From Billgrantia tianxiuensis (GTDB lineage Bacteria; Pseudomonadota; Gammaproteobacteria; Pseudomonadales; Halomonadaceae), in contig NZ_CP035042.1 of the NCBI RefSeq assembly GCF_009834345.1, positions 1,116,001-1,180,000 on the forward strand: a stretch of DNA of 64,000 nucleotides. The letters are read 5' to 3'. The notes beneath the pieces are model-generated. The model did not search any database, was not told where the DNA came from, and saw nothing but the letters and a program-made list of their open reading frames with translations. The translations under genes and the position numbers were made by a program. The stretch's first letter is position 1, and every line of letters starts with the position of its first letter. Positions 1-11,042 of the stretch are shown here, piece by piece.

Positions 1-1174
1 CGAGTCACCCAACTTTTCCTTCGATGCCCTGCTCAACGAGGCCCGCCGCAAACTCGAAGCCTTCGACGGTTCCATCGATGCCATCGTGGCGCAGTGGGAC
101 TTTCCGACCAGTGTGATGGTTCCCATTCTGTGCCGGGAATACGACATCCCCTCGCCTTCGGTGGAGAGCGTGCTCAAGTGCGAGCACAAGTACTGGAGCC
201 GGCTCGAGCAGCAGAAAGTCATTCCCGAGGTAGTGCCGGAATTCTGTGGCGTCGACCCCTTCGCGGAGGATCCGCTCTCGCAGGTGACGCTGAAGTACCC
301 GTTCTGGATTAAGCCGGTCAAGGCGTTTTCTTCGCACCTGGGCTTCAAGATCGAGAACGATGAGCAGTTTCACGCTGCGATCGAGGAGATCCGCCAGGGT
401 ATTCGCCAGCTTGGCGATCCGTTCAATGAGGCGCTGAACCATGTGGAGCTGCCGTCGGAAATCCAGCGCATGGACGGCAATTCCTGTATTGCCGAGCAGA
501 TCGTCTCCGGTGTGCAGGGGGCGCCCGAAGGCACGGTTTACCGTGGCGAGTTCAATGTTCACGGCATCATCGCCCAGCCCAATTCGGTCAACAAGGAGAT
601 CCCCTTCGATCGCCTGGAGTATCCCAGCAACCTGCCCGAGCGTATCCATCGTGAAATGATCGATATGTCGCACCGCTTCCTCGAGCACATCGGCTATGAC
701 AACGGCTGTTTCAACGCCGAGTTCATGTGGGACGAGGAGAGCGACAAGCTGTGGCTGATCGAATTCAACACACGTATCTCCCAGTCTCACAGCGAGATCT
801 TCATCATGGTCGATGGCATGTCCAACCACGAGGTGGCCGTCGATATCGCCTTCGGTGAGCGACCGTCGCTGGCCAATCGTCAGGGTGAGGCGGCCGTGGC
901 GGCCAAGTGCTACATCCCTTACGAGCATCGCGACGGCATTGTCAGGCGTGTGCCGAGTGAAGAGGAGATCGCGGCGCTTGCCGAGCGCTTCCCCGGCACC
1001 AAGGTGCGCCTCGATGTCCAGCCGGGTGATCGGCTAGGTGACCTGATGCACCAGGACAGCTTTAGCTATCGCCTGGGAACCCTCTATGTTGCGGGTGAGG
1101 ATCACGATCAGATAGAGGAACGCTACAAGGCTTGCCTGGAGGCACTTCAGTTCGAGATCGAACCCACCGAATGA
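1..1174 (+). CDS. ATP-grasp domain enzyme (5' end outside window)
   Basis: The frame is open from base 2, so the true start lies before the window; the visible part is about 390 codons. It looks like an ATP-grasp ligase: a lysine-containing segment (FWIKPVKAFSS), a central EQIVSG strand that would contact adenine, and near the C-terminal end of the fold WLIEFNTR, where the Glu and Asn would bind Mg-ATP. Such enzymes join a carboxylate to an amine or thiol through an acyl-phosphate; the substrate cannot be read from sequence. It lies 18 bp upstream of the CocE-type hydrolase on the same strand, so the two are probably co-transcribed. A synthetase next to an amide/ester hydrolase suggests a small peptide- or amide-handling pathway, but that is inference. 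Confidence 0.75.
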   Translation, partial: ESPNFSFDALLNEARRKLEAFDGSIDAIVAQWDFPTSVMVPILCREYDIPSPSVESVLKCEHKYWSRLEQQKVIPEVVPEFCGVDPFAEDPLSQVTLKYPFWIKPVKAFSSHLGFKIENDEQFHAAIEEIRQGIRQLGDPFNEALNHVELPSEIQRMDGNSCIAEQIVSGVQGAPEGTVYRGEFNVHGIIAQPNSVNKEIPFDRLEYPSNLPERIHREMIDMSHRFLEHIGYDNGCFNAEFMWDEESDKLWLIEFNTRISQSHSEIFIMVDGMSNHEVAVDIAFGERPSLANRQGEAAVAAKCYIPYEHRDGIVRRVPSEEEIAALAERFPGTKVRLDVQPGDRLGDLMHQDSFSYRLGTLYVAGEDHDQIEERYKACLEALQFEIEPTE

Positions 1175-1192
1175 ACCCGAAAAGGAGGAATC

Positions 1193-3234
1193 GTGAGTGT
1201 CGCAGATTCGTTTCCGTACAAGGTTCGTGAGATAGAGAACGTCTTCATCCCGATGCGCGACGGAGCCCAGCTGGCAGCCAGGGTCTGGCTGCCGGAAGAG
1301 GCCGAGCGCACGCCGCTACCAGCGATCATGGAATACATCCCTTATCGCAAGCGCGATATCACCCGTGGACGGGATGCCACCAACCATGCCTACCTGGCCG
1401 GACACGGCTATGTCTGTGTCCGGGTCGACATGCGCGGCAGTGGTGATTCGGATGGCGTGCTCACCGACGAATACACCCAGCAGGAGCAGGAGGATGGCGT
1501 GGATGCCATCGCCTGGCTTGCCGAACAGCCCTGGTGCGACGGCAATGTCGGCATGATGGGCATCTCCTGGGGCGGCTTCAACAGCTTGCAGGTGGCGGCC
1601 AAGCAGCCACCGGCGCTGAAGGCGATCATCAGCATCTGCTCGAGCGACGACCTCTACGCCGATAACATGCATTACATGGGCGGCTGCCTGCTCGGCGACA
1701 ATCTTTCCGAAGCCACCGTCATGTTCGCCTTCAATACCCTGCCGCCGGACCCGCAGATCGTCGGCAACCGCTGGCGCGACATGTGGTTCGACCGCATGGA
1801 GAACAGCGGTCTATGGCTCGAACAGTGGGTCGAGCACCAGCGTCGCAGCGCCTACTGGTCGACCAGTTCGATCAACGAAAACTATTCGGCGATCCAGTGC
1901 CCGGTATATGCCATTGGTGGCTGGGCCGACGGTTTCACCAACACCGTGCTGCGCTTGATGGAACACCTGGAGGTGCCGCGCAAGGGGCTGATTGGCCCTT
2001 GGGGCCACAAGTATCCGCACCAGGGGATCCCTGGGCCAGCCATCGGCTTTCTCCAGGAAGCGCTGCGCTGGTGGGACTATTGGCTCAAGGGCAAGGATAC
2101 CGGCATCATGGACGAGCCCATGCTGCGTGCCTGGGAGCAGGACAGCGTGCCGCCCGACACTTCCTATAAGGAGCGTCCGGGGCGCTGGATCGGAGAAGTC
2201 GGCTGGCCGTCGAAGAACGTCAAGGAGCGGCGCTACGAACTGGGCCCCTATACCATCCACATGGGGGAAGGACACGGTGGCCCCATCAGCACGAAGGGTG
2301 GGAGAGCGCCTTGGCGTTGCAGTCCCCGCTCAGCGTTGGGCTGGAGGCCGGCAAGTGGTGCTCCTATGCAGCCACGCCGGACCTACCGGGCGACCAGCGC
2401 GAGGAGGATGGCGGCTCGCTGATCTTCAGCAGCCGTCAACTGGCCGAGCCGCTCGATATCTTCGGCATGCCCGTGGTGGAATTCGAACTCTCGTGCAACA
2501 AGCCCCAGGCCATGCTCGCGGTGCGACTCTCGGATGTGGCCCCCGACGGCAAGTCGACCCGTGTCACTTATGGCCTGCTCAACCTGTCGCATCGTGACAG
2601 CGACGCCGACCCCGAACCGCTGGTGCCGCACCGGCGCTACCGGGTGCGTATCCCGATGAACGGGATTGCCCAGCGCTTCCCGGTGGGCCATCAACTGCGC
2701 CTGTCCGTCTCGACCTCCTACTGGCCGCTGGCCTGGTTGCCGCCGGAGCCGGCCCAGGTCGACATCTACCCCGAGAGCAGTGCACTGGTGCTGCCGGAGC
2801 GAACGCCGGGTGAGGAGGATGTGCGCCTGCCCGAGTTCGACGAGCCCGAGGAAGCCCCGCCGCTGGAACTGCATACGTTCGAGGCCAGCGAGCACAACTG
2901 GCTGCTGCATCGCGATCTGGCGACCAAGGAGTCGACCCTGGAAGTCATCAACGACCAGGGCCACTTCCGCATCGAGGATATCGGTACCGAGGTGCGCCGC
3001 AGTACCCGGGAGTGGTACAGCACCGTCAATGACGATTTCACCTCGGCACGCGGCGAAACCTATACCGAGCGCTCCTTCAAGCGCGACGACTGGAACGTGG
3101 AGATCTACACACGCAGCATCCTGAGCTGCGACGAGAGCAATTTCTTCATTCACGCTCAGCTCGATGCCTATGAGGACGACTACCGGGTCTTTTCCAAGAA
3201 CTGGGAGAAGGTCATACCGCGCGACCACATGTAG
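1193..3234 (+). CDS. CocE/NonD-family hydrolase (X-Pro dipeptidyl-peptidase S15 type), one frameshift
   Basis: Serine hydrolase of the CocE/NonD group, which cleaves acyl esters or amides. ATG at 1193 follows an AGGAGG-like site. The alpha/beta-hydrolase part shows GISWGG (nucleophile Ser), GGWADGF (Asp) and GPWGHKYPHQ (His). The C-terminal jelly-roll begins near WCSYAATPDLPGDQR. The gene is split: the first frame runs 1193 to about 2284 and the second continues from about 2281 to 3234. Adding one C to the CCCC run at 2281-2284 restores one frame (GGPHQHEGWESAL) of 681 codons, giving 680 aa, a normal family length. I therefore treat it as intact with a sequencing deletion, not a pseudogene. 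It follows the ATP-grasp gene and ends before a strong terminator. Confidence 0.8.
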
Positions 3235-3270
3235 CCAGGTAGTTGCTATCTAGCTGCTATCCGCAACGTG

Positions 3271-3300
3271 GCGCCACCCTGCATTGGGTGGCGCTTTTCC
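3271..3300 (+). terminator. Rho-independent terminator after the CocE-type gene
   Basis: Perfect 9-bp stem GCGCCACCC / GGGTGGCGC with a 6-nt loop, followed by TTTTCC, 37 bp after the hydrolase stop codon. Confidence 0.85.
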
Positions 3301-3330
3301 ATGGTGAGCAGGGAGTGAGGTGGTCTGGCG

Positions 3331-3357
3331 AAAAAGCCCCCGGCGGGGAGCCGGGGG
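3331..3357 (-). terminator. Rho-independent terminator of the DUF892/catalase operon
   Basis: On the minus strand an 8-bp CCCCCGGC / GCCGGGGG stem with a 5-nt loop is followed by CTTTTT (plus-strand AAAAAG at 3331-3336). It lies just downstream of the minus-strand gene ending at 3420. Confidence 0.8.
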
Positions 3358-3419
3358 AAGCGAGGGGCCTATGCAAGGCGTTCGCAACGAACCATTTCGC
3401 CACGTGCCATGGAGAACCT

Positions 3420-3938
3420 TCAGGTCTTGGCGCGCAGGTCGCTGTTCTCCGAGCGCTCCAGGAACTGGCGCGTGGTGTCGTCGAGATGTTCACCGAGCCA
3501 CGCGGCCATGGCTTCCTCTTCGCGCAGGATCTCTTCGCAGATGCGAGCAATCTCGGGTTTTCCGACTTTCTCCGCAGCCTGGATCAAGGCCTTGTAGCTG
3601 GCGATCTCGAAGTGTTCGAAGGCATAGCTGGCGAGGCCGCCCTTGACCACCTCGTCGCCTGACATCATGCCGCCCATGGCTTGACCGAAGGCTGCCAGTT
3701 TGCCGCCCATGTCCTTCATCGCCGAGAGGTCGGTACCGAGCAGCGAGATGCACTGTTCGATCTTCTCCGTCTGGCCGCGGGTCTCGGTCAGGTGTTCTTC
3801 GATGCGTGCCTTGAGCTGCGGATAATGCTCCAGGCGGCTGGCCTGGGCTTCCAGCATCTTCTCCGCTTGTTTCTCCATGGCGTGGGCATCGCGTAGCCAG
3901 TCTTCCAGATGCTTGGGGGTTTGCGGTTCAGTGCCCAT
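3420..3938 (-). CDS. DUF892 (YciE/YciF) ferritin-like stress protein
   Basis: 172-aa all-helical protein of the DUF892/YciF family, four-helix ferritin-like proteins induced by stress whose biochemical role is not settled (di-iron or ferroxidase-like activity has been proposed). Visible family features are the N-terminal LEDWLRDAHAMEKQAEKMLEAQ helix, glutamates and histidines spaced along helices (for example YAFEHFEIASYKAL and EEILREEEAMAAWLGEHL), and a C-terminal TRQFLERS. The start at 3938 has a purine-rich GGAGATAGCAC leader. The gene is 41 bp downstream of the manganese catalase and probably in the same transcript, fitting an oxidative or osmotic stress unit that also includes the KGG protein further upstream. 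Confidence 0.85.
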   Translation of the reverse strand: MGTEPQTPKHLEDWLRDAHAMEKQAEKMLEAQASRLEHYPQLKARIEEHLTETRGQTEKIEQCISLLGTDLSAMKDMGGKLAAFGQAMGGMMSGDEVVKGGLASYAFEHFEIASYKALIQAAEKVGKPEIARICEEILREEEAMAAWLGEHLDDTTRQFLERSENSDLRAKT

Positions 3939-3979
3939 GTGCTATCTCCTTGCGGTTGCGATCGATGGGAATCCGCCGC

Positions 3980-4816
3980 TCACTTCGGCGGATTGATCTG
4001 CTCTTCCTGAGCGCCGGAATGGGGCTTGGCCGGTCCCAGCTTGGGCTCCTGGCCTTCGGGAGCCGGCTGGTTCCTGACCGAGTATTCGCTGCGGCCGTCG
4101 AGAGAGGGGCCTTCGGCCCAGCGCCCCTTGGGCGCCTCTTTGTCCAGCAGGGTGTTGAGATAGTAGTAAGAGTGTTGCATGGCCTCGTGGGCTTCCGGTG
4201 TGGCGTTGGGCACCGGCAACTGGGCTTCGATACCGCCCAACTCCTCGATCACGGCCAACCACTGCTGCTGGTGGTAGGTGTCACGAGCAATCAGGAAGGA
4301 CAGGAAGTCCTTCATGCCATGATCGTCGGTCCAGTTGTAGAGACGCGACGCCAGTACACGGCCACCTGCCTCGGCGGTGACGTTGGCCAGCATATCGGCC
4401 GCCACGTTGCCGGTCGCGTAAACGTGGCTCATGTCGAACGGCACGCCGTTGGCGTTGACCGGCATGGCGGAGAGGCCGGACGAGAGTAGGTGCCTGGGAT
4501 TGGCACCGCCGAGAATGGCGCGGACCACCGGGTCCTTGGCTGATTCCTCCTGATAGGAGACTGGCGCACCCTCCAGATTGAGCGCCACGGCATGACCCAG
4601 CATCTCGATGTGCGAGAGTTCCTCGGTTGCCGTCGACATCAGCATGTCGCGGATGCGATCGTCGCCACGGGCGCCCATGGCCTGAAAGAAGTACTGCATG
4701 GCGACACGAATCTCGCCTTCGATGCCGCCAATGGCTTGTTGCAGCAGCATGGCGAACTCTGGGTCCGGCTTGTCGACCTTGACCGGATATTGAAGCTTGG
4801 ACGAATGATGAAACAT
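3980..4816 (-). CDS. Manganese (non-heme) catalase
   Basis: 278-aa manganese catalase, a cytosolic enzyme that dismutates hydrogen peroxide with a dimanganese centre in a four-helix bundle. Ligand motifs are in the expected order: GGIEGEIRVAMQY (Glu, helix 1), TATEELSHIEMLGH (Glu and His, helix 2), NVTAEAGGRVLASRLY (Glu, helix 3) and IARDTYHQQQW (His, helix 4). The Pro/Gly-rich C-terminal tail (PAPEGQEP) is typical. ATG at 4816 follows GGAGACGTC. An upstream in-frame extension to about 5506 is open only because of high GC and runs through the terminator and the KGG gene, so I rejected it. The gene is probably co-transcribed with the DUF892 gene. Confidence 0.92.
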   Translation of the reverse strand: MFHHSSKLQYPVKVDKPDPEFAMLLQQAIGGIEGEIRVAMQYFFQAMGARGDDRIRDMLMSTATEELSHIEMLGHAVALNLEGAPVSYQEESAKDPVVRAILGGANPRHLLSSGLSAMPVNANGVPFDMSHVYATGNVAADMLANVTAEAGGRVLASRLYNWTDDHGMKDFLSFLIARDTYHQQQWLAVIEELGGIEAQLPVPNATPEAHEAMQHSYYYLNTLLDKEAPKGRWAEGPSLDGRSEYSVRNQPAPEGQEPKLGPAKPHSGAQEEQINPPK

Positions 4817-4922
4817 GACGTCTCCTTCGTCTCTGAGGTCCGCATCGGCTTCAGACAGCGCGCATCCGACCGCACAAATTCGAAGCGGATGACCTGTCAG
4901 TAGCCGTCCGGCGTGTGAGAAG

Positions 4923-4952
4923 AAGCTGCCGGAGGAAGGGCTCCGGCAGCTT
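4923..4952 (-). terminator. Terminator-like hairpin after the KGG gene
   Basis: Perfect 12-bp stem AAGCTGCCGGAG / CTCCGGCAGCTT with a 6-nt loop, 34 bp after the KGG-protein stop on the minus strand. Only a weak T-rich tract (CTTCTC) follows. It separates the KGG gene from the catalase gene. Confidence 0.65.
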
Positions 4953-4985
4953 GGGTTGGTCAAAACTGATGAGGGAGCGCGGCGC

Positions 4986-5273
4986 TCAGCTGTTCTTGCC
5001 GCCCTTGCGGCCCGCCTCGGAAGCCTTCTGGCGGTCGTTGGCGAAGTTGCCGCCGCTGTGCTGGCCGCCTTTCTGGCCGGCCTGAGAGGCCTTCTGCGGG
5101 TCGTTGGCAAAGTTGCCGCCGCTGTGCTGGCCGCCTTTCTGGCCGGCTTCTGAGGCCTTCTGCGGGTCGTTGGCGAAATTGCCGCTGCTGCGCTGACCGC
5201 CTTTCTGGCCGGCTTCCGAGGCCTTCTTGGGGTCGTTGGCAAAATTGCCGGGGTTCTGGTTGCGCTGTGCCAT
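4986..5273 (-). CDS. KGG-repeat general stress protein (GsiB/YciG-like)
   Basis: 95-aa hydrophilic protein, mostly Gly, Asn, Gln, Lys and Ala. It consists of four copies of a roughly 22-residue unit ending in A-G-(Q/R)-K-G-G (stress-induced KGG motif), each preceded by GNFANDPQKASEAG. Such proteins resemble plant LEA group proteins and are induced by desiccation, salt or stationary phase; a protective hydrophilic role is assumed. ATG at 5273 follows AAGGAGACTACC, an excellent site, so the longer upstream in-frame start at 5318 is less likely. There are no cysteines and no membrane segment. The gene has its own hairpin downstream and stands alone or as the first gene of the stress cluster. Confidence 0.85.
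   Translation of the reverse strand: MAQRNQNPGNFANDPKKASEAGQKGGQRSSGNFANDPQKASEAGQKGGQHSGGNFANDPQKASQAGQKGGQHSGGNFANDRQKASEAGRKGGKNS
5005..5250 (-). repeat. In-frame 66-bp tandem repeat inside the KGG gene
   Basis: About 3.5 copies of a 66-bp direct repeat encode the KGG units; the two central copies are nearly identical at DNA level (CTGGCCGCCTTTCTGGCCGG recurs). Copy number may vary by slippage. Confidence 0.8.
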
Positions 5274-5606
5274 GGTAGTCTCCTTGACTTTCCTTTCCGC
5301 ACGCACTCCGGCGTGCACCGTGTACTTCCATTTACCGGGGATCCGGCACTGCTGGCGTTTGCCATCGTCTTTGAAGATAGAAGCCGCGTTTCCCTCTCAT
5401 CAAGGCGGTTGCTGTTTCCATGTGAAAAGAAAGGTTGTCGCAAGTCCTCGGGCGGTTTCCCTTCAAACGATCCAATGGCAACGATATTGTCGACAACAGG
5501 CCCCATGTGCTTGGGAAGCGCTCAAGCATGGGGTAACATGCGATGAACAATCAAAGAGCCCGAAGTGGCGGCCTTAGGCCGTGCTCGAGGAACCGGAGGA
5601 GAATCC
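5274..5606. promoter_or_regulatory. Divergent intergenic region, KGG gene and crbR
   Basis: 333 bp without a gene. On the minus strand TTCTATCTTC (5372-5382) resembles a sigma-S extended -10 about 95 bp before the KGG start, which would suit a stress gene. I see no clear promoter for the plus-strand regulator. Its ribosome site GGAGGA is at 5595-5600. Confidence 0.35.
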
Positions 5607-6269
5607 ATGGCCTTTGCCCAGAAATTCATCGTTGCCGATGACCATCCGCTGTTCCGTGCAGCGCTGACGCAGGCGCTGCGCCAGCTGGCGCCCCAGGCCG
5701 AGATCGTCGAATCCGATACCATGGAGGCCACCTGCGAGGTGGTGACTCGCCACCCCGATGCCGACCTGATTCTGCTCGACCTGCACATGCCGGGAGCCCA
5801 TGGCTTTTCCGGCCTGATTCAGCTGCGCGGCCAGACCCCGGACATTCCGGTAGCGGTGGTATCCGGCAGCGACGAGCCGCATGTGGTACGGCGCGCGATC
5901 GACTACGGTGCTTCGGGCTTCATTCCCAAATCCTCATCCTTGCAGCTGATCGCCGAGGCGGTCAGCGAGATCCTCGATGGCGAGGTGTGGCTGCCTCAGG
6001 AGCTGGCCGATGCCCTGGGCGACGCCAACGAAGAGGAGACCCGCTTCGCCGAGGCCATCGCCTCGCTGACGCCGCAGCAGTTCCGGGTGCTCAACATGCT
6101 CACCGAGGGGCTGCTCAACAAGCAGATCGCCTATGAGCTGAACGTCTCCGAGGCCACCATCAAGGCCCACGTCACCGCTATCTTGCGCAAGCTGGGCGTG
6201 CACTCGCGTACCCAGGCGGTCATCGCGGCGCAGAAGCTCGAGGTGGAGCCGCCCAAAGTTGAATCCTGA
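5607..6269 (+). CDS. crbR: NarL/LuxR-type response regulator, CrbR/ErdR-like
   Basis: 220-aa two-component response regulator. The receiver has the acidic pair D11-D12, the phospho-acceptor in LILLDLHMPG (about D58), a switch Ser in VVSGSDEP and the Lys in IPKSSS. The C-terminal LuxR helix-turn-helix (about 155-215) reads LTPQQFRVLNMLTEGLLNKQIA then SEATIKAHVTAILRKL. ATG at 5607 follows GGAGGA by 6 nt, which decides the start over an upstream GTG. It faces a convergent SSF-hybrid kinase. Together they match CrbS/CrbR of Vibrio and MxtR/ErdR of Pseudomonas, known to control acetate metabolism (acs). The nearby symporter operon supports that assignment. Symbol by family resemblance and context only. 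Confidence 0.75.
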   Translation: MAFAQKFIVADDHPLFRAALTQALRQLAPQAEIVESDTMEATCEVVTRHPDADLILLDLHMPGAHGFSGLIQLRGQTPDIPVAVVSGSDEPHVVRRAIDYGASGFIPKSSSLQLIAEAVSEILDGEVWLPQELADALGDANEEETRFAEAIASLTPQQFRVLNMLTEGLLNKQIAYELNVSEATIKAHVTAILRKLGVHSRTQAVIAAQKLEVEPPKVES

Positions 6270-6396
6270 CCTTCGGTCAGGAGACATAAGACGCGGCTTC
6301 GCCGCTCGAAGAGGGAAGTGCGGCGCTTAGCGCCTTGAAGAAGGAAAAAGGCATAGCCTGTCTTCCCTCTTCCCTCTTCCCTCTTCCCTCTTCCTC
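6265..6396. repeat. Convergent intergenic element with hairpins and a TCTTCCC heptamer tandem
   Basis: Between crbR and crbS stop codons. CCTGACC TTC GGTCAGG (6265-6281) overlaps the crbR stop and can fold. GCGGC TTC GCCGC follows at about 6293. GAAGAGGGAAG (about 6308-6318) is complementary to CTTCCCTCTTC inside a five-fold TCTTCCC tandem (6361-6393). It probably acts as a bidirectional terminator or is a dispersed intergenic repeat. Confidence 0.5.
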
Positions 6397-10343
<3,947 letters not shown>

Positions 10344-10431
10344 GCTTTCTCCCCCGGCAAGTACCGATCATTCTAAAGGGATATCGGCCCGAGAACACTC
10401 GAACCGAGAGAGGCGCCGATCATGCCGCGAC

Positions 10432-10950
10432 TCACCAGGGGGAGCAGACTGCCTGGAAGAGACGCGAATCCTCTTCCACCGGGCGCAGACCTTCGAGGCG
10501 TGGCTGGCGGCTGCCACTGGTCAGCGGCACCATTTCGGCGGAGTCGCAGTTCATCAAGTAGGGCTGGTGATGAAGCTGATCCACGTACTCTTTCTCGAAG
10601 CGGTAGAGGATGAATTCGACCAGCTGAGCGTCGTCGTCTCCCTGAGCTGGTACCATGCTGCTCTGATCGACGACGCTGAAGGACACCGTCATCGGAAAGA
10701 AGTAAGTCCAGGGGCGCCACACCATGCTGTCCTGGCGCGTGTCTACCACCTGGGTGGTGGCAGGCAGTTGGCTACGCTTGTGGTCGAACCACGAATACTC
10801 GTAGTGGATCTGGTAGCCCAGCATGCCCAGGCCGGCAAATACCGGGATGATCCATTTCGGCAAGCGCTTGCCGCTGGCCAGGCGCAGCATCAGGCCGATG
10901 CCGGCTGCTCCCAGGCCGGCGAAAATCGCCGCAATCAAGTGCCAAATCAT
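10432..10950 (-). CDS. Conserved membrane-anchored protein of unknown function
   Basis: 172 aa; I do not recognise the family. Two N-terminal hydrophobic segments (about 3-25 and 33-50, the latter WIIPVFAGLGMLGYQ) are followed by a soluble domain with VVDTRQDSMVWRPWTYFFPMTVSF, acidic stretches (QGDDDAQLVEFIL) and a C-terminal QPYLMNCDSAEMVPL. The long C-terminal part is probably a periplasmic beta-rich domain. ATG at 10950 follows GAGAAGGTGG, a good site. It lies between the kinase gene and the symporter operon on the same strand, with a hairpin separating it from the symporter. A role in the same carbon-uptake island is possible but unproven. Confidence 0.7.
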   Translation of the reverse strand: MIWHLIAAIFAGLGAAGIGLMLRLASGKRLPKWIIPVFAGLGMLGYQIHYEYSWFDHKRSQLPATTQVVDTRQDSMVWRPWTYFFPMTVSFSVVDQSSMVPAQGDDDAQLVEFILYRFEKEYVDQLHHQPYLMNCDSAEMVPLTSGSRQPRLEGLRPVEEDSRLFQAVCSPW

Positions 10951-10970
10951 AACGCCACCTTCTCAAAGCA

Positions 10971-10997
10971 ATCGGGCTTCCCGGAGGGAAGCCCGAT
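10971..10997 (-). terminator. Hairpin after the symporter operon
   Basis: Perfect 12-bp stem ATCGGGCTTCCC / GGGAAGCCCGAT with a 3-nt loop, 46 bp after the symporter stop. The following minus-strand sequence (TGCTTTGAG) is only weakly T-rich, so read-through into the 172-aa gene is possible. Confidence 0.6.
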
Positions 10998-11042
10998 CTG
11001 GTTCGATACCCGGCCCGCAGTGGACCGGGCAGCCATTATGGC

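Noticed and set aside
3980..5506. Manganese catalase with a long N-terminal extension to 5506
   Set aside because: The extension runs out of frame through the KGG gene and a terminator; ATG 4816 has its own ribosome site.
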